DNA from: Oscillospiraceae bacterium | Lineage (GTDB): Bacteria; Bacillota; Clostridia; Oscillospirales; Acutalibacteraceae | Direction of reading: 5' to 3' | Length of the DNA stretch: 44,497 nucleotides | NCBI GenBank assembly: GCA_015066635.1 | Contig: SVOA01000011.1 | Coordinates: 1 to 44,497, forward strand | Part shown: positions 8,971 through 17,781 of the stretch, piece after piece | Layout: every line of letters begins with the position of its first letter | Position numbering within the stretch: position 1 is the stretch's first letter | Position numbers and translations under genes: made by a program | Notes under the pieces: generated by a model | What the model was told of the DNA's origin: nothing | Databases searched by the model: none | Seen by the model: the letters and a program-made list of their open reading frames with translations, nothing else

Positions 8971-10247
8971 TATTTATCCTCCGAGCGGATAACAGCGCTC
9001 CTGGCGTGTGCCGTAAGTCCCTCTTTTTCTGCAAAGAAGGCGACATCCTCTGCGACACGGTCAAGCGCCTCGGCTGTGTAATAGGTGTACTGTGTTTTCT
9101 TTATAAAATCGTCAACCGAAAGCGGACTTGAGAATTTTGCGGTACCGCTTGTCGGGAGCGTGTGGTTGGGACCTGCGAAATAATCTCCAAGCGCCTCGGG
9201 ACAGCTTCTGCCCATAAAAATCGAGCCTGCGTGCCTTATGCTGTCAAGATAGTCAAACGGGTTGTCAACACAGAGTTCAAGATGCTCGGGTGCAATTTCA
9301 TTGGCTATATCAATAACAACAGAAAGGCTGTCCGCTACGATTATCTTACCGTTGACGTCTATTGAAGCACGGGCTATTTCCTCTCTGGAAAGAAGCGGAA
9401 GCTGTTTCTCGATTTCAGACTGAACCTCAACTGCAAGCTCATAGGAATCCGTTACGAGAACGGCACTTGCCATTTTATCATGTTCTGCCTGCGAAAGCAA
9501 ATCTGCAGCAACATATTTTGCATTTGATTTTGAGTCTGCAACTACGAGTATTTCGCTCGGACCTGCTATCATATCAATCGAAACAGCGCCGAAAACCTGC
9601 TTTTTTGCTTCCGCAACAAAAGCGTTTCCGGGACCCACGATTTTGTCAACCTTAGGAATACTCTCGGTTCCGTATGCGAGGGCGGCTATTGCCTGCGCGC
9701 CGCCGACTTTGAAAATCTTATCGACACCTGCAACATACGCGGCGGCAAGAATTGCCGGATTTACCTTTCCCTCGGAATTCGGAGGCGTTACCATTACAAC
9801 CTCTTTACAACCTGCAATTTTTGCAGGAATCGCGTCCATAAGAACGGTTGACGGATAAGCCGCCGTACCGCCGGGCACATAAAGTCCCGCTCTGTCAACA
9901 GGTATAATTTTCTGTCCGATAACTATGCCGTTTTCGTCATTGATAATAAAGCTGTTTCTGACCTGACGCGAGTGAAATTTTGTAATATTTTCGCTCGCCC
10001 TTTTCAGTATTTCAAGGAATTTCGGCTCAACGGCATTTACCGCCTCCCCTATTTCCTGCTCGCTGACAAGAAAACCGTCAAGACGTGCGCCGTCAAATTT
10101 TTCCGTATATTCCTTGAGCGCCTTATCGCCGTTTGCTTTAACATTTTCAATAATATCGGCAACAATACCGCTGACATCGGCCGTCGGAACGCTTCTTGCA
10201 AATATTTTGCCGTTGGGTTCCTCGCCGTATTTCATTATCTTAATCAT
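8970..10247 (-). CDS. hisD: Histidinol dehydrogenase
   Basis: HisD oxidises histidinol to histidine in two NAD-dependent steps. The 425-aa protein includes the family segments VDRAGLYVPGGTAAYPST, VGGAQAIAALAYGT, KIVGPGNAFVAEAK, DMIAGPSEILV, LSQAEHDKMA and APEHLEL. It overlaps the hisG stop by eight bases and abuts hisC. Full length, no anomalies. Confidence 0.97.
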   Translation of the reverse strand: MIKIMKYGEEPNGKIFARSVPTADVSGIVADIIENVKANGDKALKEYTEKFDGARLDGFLVSEQEIGEAVNAVEPKFLEILKRASENITKFHSRQVRNSFIINDENGIVIGQKIIPVDRAGLYVPGGTAAYPSTVLMDAIPAKIAGCKEVVMVTPPNSEGKVNPAILAAAYVAGVDKIFKVGGAQAIAALAYGTESIPKVDKIVGPGNAFVAEAKKQVFGAVSIDMIAGPSEILVVADSKSNAKYVAADLLSQAEHDKMASAVLVTDSYELAVEVQSEIEKQLPLLSREEIARASIDVNGKIIVADSLSVVIDIANEIAPEHLELCVDNPFDYLDSIRHAGSIFMGRSCPEALGDYFAGPNHTLPTSGTAKFSSPLSVDDFIKKTQYTYYTAEALDRVAEDVAFFAEKEGLTAHARSAVIRSEDK

Positions 10248-10881
10248 TTCTGTCCTCCGCCTGTCTGCGAAGCTCCGAAGTTACTCTCTCTATCATCTGA
10301 GATTTAAACTTGAAGCCCGACTTGTTTGAAATGAGCCTTGCGCTTATCGGAACAATCTTTTTGATAACTTCAAGGTCATTTTCCTTTAAAGTTGTGCCCG
10401 TTTCAACTATGTCAACGATTACGTCAGACAAATCAAGAATAGGCGCAATTTCGATAGAGCCGTTAAGATGAATTATATCAATATCCCTGCCTATCGAGGA
10501 ATAATAATTCTGTGCGATTTTAGAGAATTTCGTAGCAACTCTCAGCGTGCGCTTTGTGTCGTCGCGGAAGCCCTTTGGCGCAGCAACACACATGGAGCAT
10601 TTGCCTATACCGAGGTCGAGAAGCTCATACACGTCAGGCTCGTATTCAAGCAGTATATCCTTACCCGCAACACCTATATCGGCAGCGCCTCTCTCAACAT
10701 AAATGGCGACGTCCGACGGCTTAACCCAGAAATATCTGATACCGAGTTCGGAGTTTTCAAATATAAGTTTACGGTTGTTTTCCTTAATCGACGGACACTC
10801 AAAGCCCGCCTTCTCAAACATATTGTAAACCTTTTCGCCGAGTCTTCCCTTTGGAAGCGCGATATTAAGCATTGTATTCAA
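10240..10881 (-). CDS. hisG: ATP phosphoribosyltransferase catalytic subunit, short form
   Basis: HisG condenses ATP with PRPP, the committed step. At 213 aa it is the short form, which lacks the C-terminal regulatory ACT-like domain and needs HisZ, encoded just upstream. Visible motifs are IALPKGRLGEKV, the YVERGAADIGVAGKD segment and the PRPP-binding DIVETGTTLKEN. The start is ambiguous: a TTG at 10881 has GGTGA at ideal distance, while an ATG three codons later (10872) matches the usual family N-terminus. Either way the start lies inside the hisZ 3' end. Confidence 0.95.
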   Translation of the reverse strand: MNTMLNIALPKGRLGEKVYNMFEKAGFECPSIKENNRKLIFENSELGIRYFWVKPSDVAIYVERGAADIGVAGKDILLEYEPDVYELLDLGIGKCSMCVAAPKGFRDDTKRTLRVATKFSKIAQNYYSSIGRDIDIIHLNGSIEIAPILDLSDVIVDIVETGTTLKENDLEVIKKIVPISARLISNKSGFKFKSQMIERVTSELRRQAEDRND

Positions 10882-11992
10882 ACGGTATCACCCCGCTCTT
10901 TTCAAGTTTATAATATTCTCTGAATTTCAGATTTGTATTGAAATTATTTGCGCACAGTACGGTTTTGCCTTCGTTTAAGAACTTTTCCTGCGCGGCTTTA
11001 ATCTCCTTAACATCCGACGAGTCGCCGTAAACGAGCAGAACATCCGCGTCATAGCCGTCGTACTGTGTGTCAAGGCGTTCAAGCAAATCAAGGTAAACGG
11101 CAAAGCCGATAGCACGAGGACCTCTTTTCATCTTCTTTATAAGATTGTCGTACTGACCGCCCGAAAGCACGCTGTGAGGCACGCCGTTAATAAAGCCGTT
11201 AAAGATAATACCGTTATAATAGTTAAAGTCGCCTACGGCTGAGAAATCGACAAGAATTCTGTCCTCAAGTCCCGTGCCCTCAAAAATCGAGAGCGCCTCT
11301 TTGAATTCGTCTGCAAGCGGCTTTATCGGAAGCGCTGACTCAAGCTGTTCAAGTTCCTTAAAGACCTTCTGCGGAGCTCCATAGAGATTAATAAGATGCT
11401 TTAACGGCTCGGCAAGCTCGGAAGATATGTTGTTTTCCTTTAATATGCCGTCAACCGAGTGCAGATTTTTCTCGTTAACACAGTCAAGCAGTTTTTTCTT
11501 AACGCCGTACGACTGGGTTATGCTGTCGATAACAGCCGACAGAATACCGAGATGGGAAACCTCAAGCACAAAGCTGTCGCTGAGGGTTTCAAGGCTCTTT
11601 GCCGCAAGCAAAAGCACCTCTCCCCTGTCAAACGTATCAACCTCGCCGATGCACTCAAGACCGACCTGCGGAATTTCCTTAAAGGTGTTTGTACCCTTGG
11701 AAACGCGGTAAACATTTTCATTGTAATAAACCTTCTGTACTCCCGAAGCCGAAGGGTCGCTGTTTTTGATAATTGAAAGCGTTACATCGGGTTTAAGCGC
11801 CATCAGTTTACCGTTGGTATCGGTAAAAGTTATAACGCTGTCGGAGACAAGAAAGTCCTTATTTTTACTGTATAAATCATACTCCTCAAACTTGCCCATT
11901 TTATAAGGCGTATAACCGTATCTTGAATAAAGCGGTACAAGTGAAAAGATGATTCTCTGCGTACTGTCAAGATATTTTAAATCAAGCTTCAT
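10865..11992 (-). CDS. hisZ: ATP phosphoribosyltransferase regulatory subunit (HisZ)
   Basis: HisZ is a histidyl-tRNA-synthetase paralogue that binds short HisG and confers histidine feedback. The 375-aa protein has class II synthetase-like features: the ALKPDVT segment, a KVYYNENVYR motif-2-like strand, EIPQVGLECIG, and a C-terminal LSGGQYDNL with GPRAIGFAVYLD. It lacks the tRNA-binding C-terminal domain of a true HisRS. It overlaps yerC by 11 bases and hisG by up to 17, so the first genes of the operon are tightly coupled. Confidence 0.94.
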   Translation of the reverse strand: MKLDLKYLDSTQRIIFSLVPLYSRYGYTPYKMGKFEEYDLYSKNKDFLVSDSVITFTDTNGKLMALKPDVTLSIIKNSDPSASGVQKVYYNENVYRVSKGTNTFKEIPQVGLECIGEVDTFDRGEVLLLAAKSLETLSDSFVLEVSHLGILSAVIDSITQSYGVKKKLLDCVNEKNLHSVDGILKENNISSELAEPLKHLINLYGAPQKVFKELEQLESALPIKPLADEFKEALSIFEGTGLEDRILVDFSAVGDFNYYNGIIFNGFINGVPHSVLSGGQYDNLIKKMKRGPRAIGFAVYLDLLERLDTQYDGYDADVLLVYGDSSDVKEIKAAQEKFLNEGKTVLCANNFNTNLKFREYYKLEKSGVIPFEYNA

Positions 11993-12287
11993 CCTGCGCC
12001 TCCGAATTGTTAAGACGGTCGATTACAAGCTTATAGCCGCCGCTACCGTAATTAAGGCACTTACTTACCCTGCCGATTGTGGCGGTGCTTATGCCGACGG
12101 TTTTTGAGATAGTCTGATAATTCATACCCTCGTTAAGAAGGAACGCAGTATCGAGTCTCTGCGCAATATCCTTTAACTCGGTTATGGTACAGATATCCTC
12201 AAAGAACGCGTAGAACTCGTCCTTGGTTTTAAGAGTGCCGAGCGCCTCAAAAAGTCTGTCAACTGACTTTGTATGAATCTGCTGCAT
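11982..12287 (-). CDS. yerC: YerC/TrpR-superfamily repressor heading the his operon
   Basis: A 101-aa all-helical protein of the YerC/YecD family, related to TrpR. The helix-turn-helix is around QTISKTVGISTATIGRVSKCL (about 57-77 as a region), preceded by ELKDIAQRLDTAFLLNEGMNY, the family's characteristic stretch. Family knowledge suggests that such proteins repress amino-acid biosynthesis, and in Firmicutes YerC has been proposed as a histidine regulator (HisR). Its place as first gene of the his operon supports that role here. RBS AGAGGAA lies before the ATG. The DNA site is not known from this sequence, but see the palindrome on the promoter. Confidence 0.88.
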   Translation of the reverse strand: MQQIHTKSVDRLFEALGTLKTKDEFYAFFEDICTITELKDIAQRLDTAFLLNEGMNYQTISKTVGISTATIGRVSKCLNYGSGGYKLVIDRLNNSEAQDEA

Positions 12288-12311
12288 AGTTATTCCTCTG
12301 CTTTCTTTATA

Positions 12312-12353
12312 TTAACTGTTTAGTATGTTATCACTTTATCACGCTAAAGTCAA
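12312..12353 (-). promoter_or_regulatory. His operon promoter with candidate palindromic operator
   Basis: Minus strand -35 TTGACT (12348-12353) and -10 TAACAT (12325-12330) are 17 bp apart, upstream of yerC. An imperfect palindrome with TAAC/GTTA ends covers the -10 and likely start site (about 12313-12330). It is a plausible target for the YerC-type repressor encoded next, but that assignment is inference. Confidence 0.6.
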
Positions 12354-12477
12354 GTAAAATTTTAAATTTTATTGAATTTCATCCGCTTTAAACCCATAAG
12401 GACGGTTTTTTAGTAATAAGATATAGTGAAAGGGAGTGTATTATAAAAAAACCTCAGAGATTGAGCCTGATTTTATA

Positions 12478-12501
12478 GGGCGACCACCGGTCGCCCCTAC
12501 G
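12478..12501. repeat. CGTAGGGGCG palindromic dispersed element, copy 1
   Basis: A palindrome with 8-bp arms (GGGCGACC/GGTCGCCC) ends with CCTACG. A second element with the same CGTAGGGGCG end lies at 30762-30786. Short elements of this kind are, as I recall, scattered in many gut Clostridia. It lies just beyond the terminator of the SLH-protein gene. Confidence 0.6.
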
Positions 12502-12504
12502 AAA

Positions 12505-12534
12505 AGAACCCTCTTTTTCAAGAGGGTTCTTTTT
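12505..12534 (-). terminator. Terminator after the SLH surface-protein gene
   Basis: A 9-bp stem AGAACCCTC/GAGGGTTCT flanks an 8-base loop. It lies 14 bases past the stop of the minus-strand gene, with a T run on either strand, so it may work in both directions. Confidence 0.8.
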
Positions 12535-12547
12535 ATTGTAATTTTAC

Positions 12548-13993
12548 TTATGCGTTAAACATACCGTTTTGGTCCATACGCATAATTATCGAAGCTATCT
12601 GCGCTCTGACTGCCGTGCTCTTGGGAGCAACCGTGCCGTCCTGCATACCTGAGATAATGTTATTCTCAACTGCCCATGCGAGAGGTGCCTTTGCAAACTC
12701 GCTGATATTTCCTTTGTCGGGGAATTTAGCAAGTTTTGAGTCAACATCGGATACGGCAGGACTCTTCATATATCTGTAAAGTATAGTCGCAACCTGCTCT
12801 CTTGTTATCGGGTCGCCGACACCGAATTTGCCGTTCTGATAGCCGGCAATTATGCCTTTATCAACTGCCCACGCAACTGCTTTGCCGTAGTAGGCGCTCA
12901 TCTGAACGTCAGAAAGCTTGCATGAGGTATATCCCGAAAGGTCTGCGCCTGCTATATTGGCAAGAATAACAACGAAATCCTGTCTCTGAAGCGCGTCATT
13001 AGGTCCGAATCTTCCGTCCTGATAACCGTTTATGAATTTATGCTGTGCGCAATACTGAACTGCTTCATAATACCAGGCGCCTTCCGCAACGTCGGGGAAA
13101 ACGATGGGATCCGGATCGGGTTCGCTCTTGAAATGCATTGTCGCATTTATCAAGCCGGCGTTTTCCTCTGTTCCGACACTTACCAAAGCCCACTTTGCCT
13201 CTGTGTCGTTGTAGTAAACGTCCTTCAATGCCGTGCATTTATTAAACGCGCCGTCATCAATATTTGTAACGGTAGCGGGAATCGTGATGCTCTTGAGATA
13301 CTTGTTGTTGCTGAATGCGCCGTAACGAATGTTCTTTACGCCGTCGGGAATCGTAAAGCTTGTTGCGGTATTGCCTTCGGGATAAGCTATAAGGCTTGTA
13401 TCACCGGATTTAAAGAACAGTACGCCGTCTGTTGCGTAATAATACTTGTTACCGCTTTCAACGCTGATTGATTCAAGTGCGGTGCAACCTGCAAATACGG
13501 CGTTTCCGATTGACGTGGTTGCCGCCGAAATGGTTATTGTCTTAAGCGAAGTGCAGTCTGTGAAGCAGTTGAGACCGAGAGAAGCAATCGAGCCTGTGCC
13601 GCCGTATCCAACTAAAGACGTGCAACCGTAGAACGCGCCTTCACCTATTGTTACCGAAGTACCGTTTATATAAACGCTCTTAAGACCGGTACAGTGATCA
13701 AAAGCATAATCCTCTATTTTCGTTACGGTAGCAGGAATTGTTACGACCTGAATATCGTCTCTGTCCGAAAAAGCACCTTCTCCGATGCTCGTTACGGTGT
13801 TACCGTTGCAGTTGGTCGGTATTTCCAAGGTCGTGGGACTGGAGCCGAAATAACCGGTTATTTCCGCTTCGTTACCGTTAATTACGGTGTAGTTATAACC
13901 GGAAAAAGTATCAGCATAAGCCGAAAAGCTCAGTCCGGATATTATGCTGAGAAGCATAATGAATGATAATAGAATTGATAACGTCTTTTTCAT
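12548..13993 (-). CDS. Secreted BspA-like leucine-rich-repeat protein with SLH domains
   Basis: The 481-aa product starts with a signal peptide (MKKTLSILLSF..., cleavage probably after SAYA). It continues with five to six BspA/LRR_5-type repeats (TSIGEGAF, TKIEDYAF, TSIGNAVF, KNIRYGAF and the like) to about residue 270. The C-terminal part has three SLH modules (FPDVAEGAWYYEAVQYC, then INGYQDGRFGPND, IAGYQNGKFGVGD, ISGMQDG) that would bind it to secondary cell-wall polymer. I start at 13993 (AAGGAAG just upstream), not 13 codons earlier, because the signal peptide begins there. It ends MRMDQNGMF, a motif echoed in the remnant at 30834. Its partner or ligand is unknown; BspA-like repeats occur in host- or surface-adhesion proteins. 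It follows the RR/kinase unit but has its own weak promoter. Confidence 0.88.
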   Translation of the reverse strand: MKKTLSILLSFIMLLSIISGLSFSAYADTFSGYNYTVINGNEAEITGYFGSSPTTLEIPTNCNGNTVTSIGEGAFSDRDDIQVVTIPATVTKIEDYAFDHCTGLKSVYINGTSVTIGEGAFYGCTSLVGYGGTGSIASLGLNCFTDCTSLKTITISAATTSIGNAVFAGCTALESISVESGNKYYYATDGVLFFKSGDTSLIAYPEGNTATSFTIPDGVKNIRYGAFSNNKYLKSITIPATVTNIDDGAFNKCTALKDVYYNDTEAKWALVSVGTEENAGLINATMHFKSEPDPDPIVFPDVAEGAWYYEAVQYCAQHKFINGYQDGRFGPNDALQRQDFVVILANIAGADLSGYTSCKLSDVQMSAYYGKAVAWAVDKGIIAGYQNGKFGVGDPITREQVATILYRYMKSPAVSDVDSKLAKFPDKGNISEFAKAPLAWAVENNIISGMQDGTVAPKSTAVRAQIASIIMRMDQNGMFNA

Positions 13994-14053
13994 AAAGTAC
14001 TTCCTTTCCTTTTTTGTTGCTTTTGGATGCAATTATACTATTATTGCTTTTTC

Positions 14054-14062
14054 ATTATAACA
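14054..14062 (-). promoter_or_regulatory. Possible extended -10 promoter of the SLH-protein gene
   Basis: Minus strand TGTTATAAT fits an extended -10 (TGnTATAAT). The -35 region has only a poor match, and another TATAAT lies 21 bases downstream. Low confidence. Confidence 0.35.
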
Positions 14063-14111
14063 ATTTAAGCATTTTTGCACATCAGCCAAAAGTATGATTT
14101 TTCAGATTTAC

Positions 14112-14143
14112 AATAAAAAAGACTGATGAAAAACTCATCAGTC
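14112..14143 (-). terminator. Terminator overlapping the stop codon of the response regulator gene
   Basis: Minus strand GACTGATGA/TCATCAGTC stem followed by six T. The 5' arm contains the TGA stop and last codon of the regulator gene, so a terminating ribosome would cover part of the hairpin. Confidence 0.85.
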
Positions 14144-14761
14144 CTTGATAACTATTCCCTTGCTTCTCGCCTCGCTGACCAGCTCGGTGCGCGTCTTGAA
14201 GCCCGTTTTTTCCATAAGGTGCTGTATATGGCTTTTAACAGTTGCAACCGATACGTTGAGCCGCTCGGCAATCGCCGCATTCGTGTCGCCCGTGGTAAGC
14301 TCCTTGAGTATATCAAGCTCACGCTCGGTAAACTCGTGATTGGTCGCGTTTCCGATATGAATCAGCGGTGTTTCGTCGGGATAAATATGCTCGCCCTCCA
14401 TAGTGCGCTTCATGACCTCAAGTATGCTGTTTTTCTGACCGTCTTTATACCAGAAAGAATCAACGCCGATTTTCCTCGCCCGTGAAAGCCATGAGTATTC
14501 GGGCATTGAGGTAACAATGATTATTTTGATTTCGGGAAACTCGCTTTTTATCTCCTCGGCAGCGTCAAGTCCGCTGTGTCCGAGCTCGGTCATAACATCC
14601 ATAAGGATTAAATCAACCTTGTTGTTCTGACAGACCGAAAAAGCCGCCGACGCATTTTCAACAGAAAGCAGGAGATTAAAATCTTCGCTTGAATTGATAT
14701 ATATTTCAAACAGCTCGCGAGGCATCGCCTGATCCTCGACAATGAGAACGCTGTATGGCAT
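14138..14761 (-). CDS. NarL/LuxR-family response regulator
   Basis: 207 aa. The N-terminal receiver domain has the acidic pair Glu9-Asp10, phospho-acceptor Asp55 (LILMD), Thr84 and Lys106. A C-terminal LuxR-type helix-turn-helix (about 143-205) contains TERELDILKELTTG and NVSVATVKSHIQHLMEKTG. It is the output of the upstream kinase, starting 49 bases after its stop with a strong GAGGGGGG RBS. Targets are unknown; the adjacent SLH surface gene is a candidate by position only. Confidence 0.93.
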   Translation of the reverse strand: MPYSVLIVEDQAMPRELFEIYINSSEDFNLLLSVENASAAFSVCQNNKVDLILMDVMTELGHSGLDAAEEIKSEFPEIKIIIVTSMPEYSWLSRARKIGVDSFWYKDGQKNSILEVMKRTMEGEHIYPDETPLIHIGNATNHEFTERELDILKELTTGDTNAAIAERLNVSVATVKSHIQHLMEKTGFKTRTELVSEARSKGIVIKD

Positions 14762-14809
14762 TTTAATCCCCCCTCGCTTTTATTCTATACTCAATTTTCG
14801 GAAAAAACA

Positions 14810-16048
14810 TCAGCCAATCGGCTGATATTTAAGCACGAGCGTAAACCTTGGTCCGAGTTCCGTACAGATGTCTGCGTTCTGCTTACGGGCAAGAAGGCGT
14901 ATATTCGCAAGTCCGCCTTCAAAGCATACATCCCCGTCGGGAAGCTTTCCGTCGTTTGTAAAACGGCAGATAAGCGAACCTTCAGTTTTTTCAAAGGATA
15001 TTTCAAGATTTTTTGCCCCTGCGTGCTTTACGGCGTTTATAAGCGCCTCCTGCGCAGTAAAGAAAAACAGTTCTTTTTGACTGCCGTCAAGTATATCGGG
15101 CAAATCGCTTTTCCACAGAACCTTTATGCCGAGCGCCTTTGCGAGAGAGTCAAGCGCGCCTGTCTGCCTGATATTCGCCCTGCTGTCTGTTTCCATACAC
15201 AGAAGAAGTGCGTTATGCTCCCAGAGAGAAAAGATATTGTCAAGCGCCGCGGCGTCGTTTTTATCAGCCGCAACGGTTGAAAGCATAAGGCGGTTCATCT
15301 CATCGTGAATATTCATCTTTGCCTGCAGAATTTCCTGCCTTTTAACAGACTCGTCAATGCTCGAATAGTATTCGCGAAGCTCTTTGTTAAGGCGTGAAAG
15401 TTCCGCCTTATCCTTTTCAAGCGCCTCGGTTTTTGCATATTCCGCGGTAATGTCGGACGCAATCATCTCGTAAAGCATTTCGTCGTCAACGTTTATTTCA
15501 CGGCTCACAAAACGCCAGACCTTGCCGTCAACGTTTTTTATTCCGTCCCGAACTGCGTCGCGGAACTGATTTCCGTTGAGAAGCGCATTTTTGGTAATCG
15601 CGGCACAAAGAGTGTTCATACAGATATTTGAGAAAAGCACACGCCCGTTCTCACGCCAACAGCAAACGCCGCAGGGCATCTTGTCAAGATAGACCTTAAT
15701 AGCTCCCGGAGTTATAAACGTCTTGTCGTATTTAAGATTAGACATAAGCAGAATTACCGACAAAACGCTCAGCAGCAGAAACGCGCAAAGCCAGTAAACC
15801 CGCGAAAGACCACATACGGTTTCGGTAATCGGAGCAGCTGCTCCGATTTTGACATGAAGCGAGAAATCAAATATTATCTGCCATAACAGATATGACGGAA
15901 CAAACAGAATAAAAGCAAAAGCCGTGAAACTAAATCTCTTTTTAACAACGGCAAGCATACCGCTTCCGATACAGCTAAGGCACAGAAGCAGCGCCCACAG
16001 AGCAAAAACGGAACGCATAAGAGGGGACAGAACGCTGAATGAAATCAT
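14810..16048 (-). CDS. Membrane histidine kinase, NarL-system type
   Basis: 412 aa. About three hydrophobic segments (roughly 13-33, 41-62, 84-103) are followed by a PAS-like stretch (about 118-200), a coiled coil (205-240), a dimerisation helix with the probable phospho-acceptor His248 in NIHDEMNRL, and an ATPase domain: N-box around QEALINAVKHA (Asn338), TNDGKLP and the GGLANIRLLA box. It lacks a large extracellular sensor, which may be supplied by the 7TM protein whose gene overlaps it by four bases (ATGA). It probably phosphorylates the regulator at 14138. Confidence 0.87.
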   Translation of the reverse strand: MISFSVLSPLMRSVFALWALLLCLSCIGSGMLAVVKKRFSFTAFAFILFVPSYLLWQIIFDFSLHVKIGAAAPITETVCGLSRVYWLCAFLLLSVLSVILLMSNLKYDKTFITPGAIKVYLDKMPCGVCCWRENGRVLFSNICMNTLCAAITKNALLNGNQFRDAVRDGIKNVDGKVWRFVSREINVDDEMLYEMIASDITAEYAKTEALEKDKAELSRLNKELREYYSSIDESVKRQEILQAKMNIHDEMNRLMLSTVAADKNDAAALDNIFSLWEHNALLLCMETDSRANIRQTGALDSLAKALGIKVLWKSDLPDILDGSQKELFFFTAQEALINAVKHAGAKNLEISFEKTEGSLICRFTNDGKLPDGDVCFEGGLANIRLLARKQNADICTELGPRFTLVLKYQPIG

Positions 16049-17712
16049 ACTGCTTCGCCTCCCTTCGGCAGAGAGAAGCTTATATACGCTACTCCGTCCT
16101 CCTGCAAAATATCATAGGATACGCCGACAAGAGAAAGGGCGTTTATATCATTTTGCGTCAATGACTCGGTAAGATTCTCAAGAGTGAGTTTGAATAAAAC
16201 TCCGTCCTGCCCCGACAGATTTACAAACGCGCCTTTAATGCTTGAAATATTGGTTTCAAGCAGGGTTTCAAAAGCTTCAAATACCGAAAGCGCCGCGTCA
16301 GCTTTAACGGTACAGCCGGCATTTGAAAAAAACTCTCCGGGAATTCCGCAGAAGTTAAGATAGCGAAGCACCTCGGAAACCGAAAGTCCGAGCTCGCCCG
16401 ACTCGACAGCGCTGCTCTCCTGTGAAAGAAGCATAAGATTGGCATAGCGCTTAATATATGCGCCGAGCAGCGTAATTCTGCCGCGCATTGTTTCCTTGAC
16501 GTTTATATCGTCGGACTTTCGGGCAGTTTCGGCATAATGCGATATTAACTGCGACTGCCTTTGGGTTCGCTTCGCAATAGTATCGTAAACGAGAGTTCTC
16601 TGCTCGGTTTTTGTCTGTTTTTCCTTTAATTCGTTACGGAGTCTGATAAGTTCGGCTTCTTCCGCAAGTCCTTCCTTCGCTTCCTCAAGCTCGACGTTAA
16701 GTCGGTCAAGTTCGGTCATATCGTCCTGCCAGAAACCGAAGCCGCCGGGTATTTCCATCTTATGAAGCACGGTATGCTCGTCAATACGGGAGCCACCCGT
16801 CATAGAAAACTGCTCTGCAGTAAGGGGTTTTGCCGAATATGACGAGTAAACGGCATTTCCTTTTTTATCGGTTATCTGCGCGGAAATAGAAAACTTCTGA
16901 AACAGCTTTCCGTAATCGGTATTGGTCGGGATAAGACCGAGCTGAATACAGCATTCAAGCACAACCGCAACCGTACAGATAAGAATTTCGGGGAATTCGA
17001 GTATATTTGCACCGTTCGCTTTGAGAATTTTTCCCGTAACGAGAAGCAGGTTAAGCGCAATTCCCAGCGCAAAGGGAATAACTATAATCCACGCATTTTT
17101 CCTTGCCGAAACAATACGGCATTTGATAACAAGCATAACTATTGCCGCAACGTAAAGAATATATCTCCAGAGCGTTGCCGCATAAAAAAGAACACCGTAT
17201 GTATAGTCGTTATCCCAACCCTCAAACTGCGGTTTAAACGAAAAGACGAGCTGGTGCATATCGTTTGTAAGGACGAGAGCGATAAATATGACGGTTACGC
17301 CAAGCGTCCAGTACCAGCCCTTAGGGATGCGGAAATCATCTTTTGGCGCTACAAGAAGCGAAATATAAAACAGTAATAAGGGTATCAAAAGCATGGGCAC
17401 ATAGTACAGATACCATATATGACGGGCAAAAACGGCTATCTCGGCAAATACGCTGTATTTAATGCCGCGAAGCAGTATCAGAAACAACGCCATCCACGAT
17501 ATTGATTTCATCATTACCGAAAGACTTCCCGTAGGCGTTACGCGGTGGTAATAGTAAAGCACAAGACACACGCACACGCTTAAAAGATAAATTGTCGAAA
17601 CGTTACGGGTAGGAAAGCTGTCGGGAATTATGTTTGCGTTGGGAATAATATTGAAGGCAAGCAAAAGATAATACAAAGCAATACGCCGAAGCGTTCTCTT
17701 TCTTTCGTTCAT
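16045..17712 (-). CDS. 7TM receptor-like protein with degenerate kinase-like C-terminus
   Basis: 555 aa. The first 265 residues hold about seven hydrophobic helices, resembling the 7TM N-terminal module of some Clostridia histidine kinases. Then follow a PAS-like segment (about 272-330), a long charged coiled coil (about 335-405: ELDRLNVELEEAKEGL) and a C-terminal region shaped like a DHp/ATPase. That region has no phospho-acceptor His motif, no N-box and no glycine boxes. I infer a receptor that signals through the next gene's kinase. GGAGGG precedes the ATG at 17712. Neighbours are the kinase (overlap) and the LuxR-type regulator. What it senses cannot be read from the sequence. Confidence 0.75.
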   Translation of the reverse strand: MNERKRTLRRIALYYLLLAFNIIPNANIIPDSFPTRNVSTIYLLSVCVCLVLYYYHRVTPTGSLSVMMKSISWMALFLILLRGIKYSVFAEIAVFARHIWYLYYVPMLLIPLLLFYISLLVAPKDDFRIPKGWYWTLGVTVIFIALVLTNDMHQLVFSFKPQFEGWDNDYTYGVLFYAATLWRYILYVAAIVMLVIKCRIVSARKNAWIIVIPFALGIALNLLLVTGKILKANGANILEFPEILICTVAVVLECCIQLGLIPTNTDYGKLFQKFSISAQITDKKGNAVYSSYSAKPLTAEQFSMTGGSRIDEHTVLHKMEIPGGFGFWQDDMTELDRLNVELEEAKEGLAEEAELIRLRNELKEKQTKTEQRTLVYDTIAKRTQRQSQLISHYAETARKSDDINVKETMRGRITLLGAYIKRYANLMLLSQESSAVESGELGLSVSEVLRYLNFCGIPGEFFSNAGCTVKADAALSVFEAFETLLETNISSIKGAFVNLSGQDGVLFKLTLENLTESLTQNDINALSLVGVSYDILQEDGVAYISFSLPKGGEAV

Positions 17713-17746
17713 CCCGAAGCCCTCCTTTCATTTATCTTATAGCAGA

Positions 17747-17775
17747 ATAATACCATATAATAAAAAGCTTTTCAA
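17747..17775 (-). promoter_or_regulatory. Promoter of the 7TM-kinase-regulator operon
   Basis: Minus strand -35 TTGAAA (17770-17775), 17-bp spacer, -10 TATTAT (17747-17752), 35 bases before the 7TM start codon. Confidence 0.7.
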
Positions 17776-17781
17776 CGTAAT

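Noticed and set aside
12288-12360. T-box or histidine attenuator before the his operon
   Set aside because: The leader is about 30 bases, without a T-box motif, His codon run or terminator hairpin.
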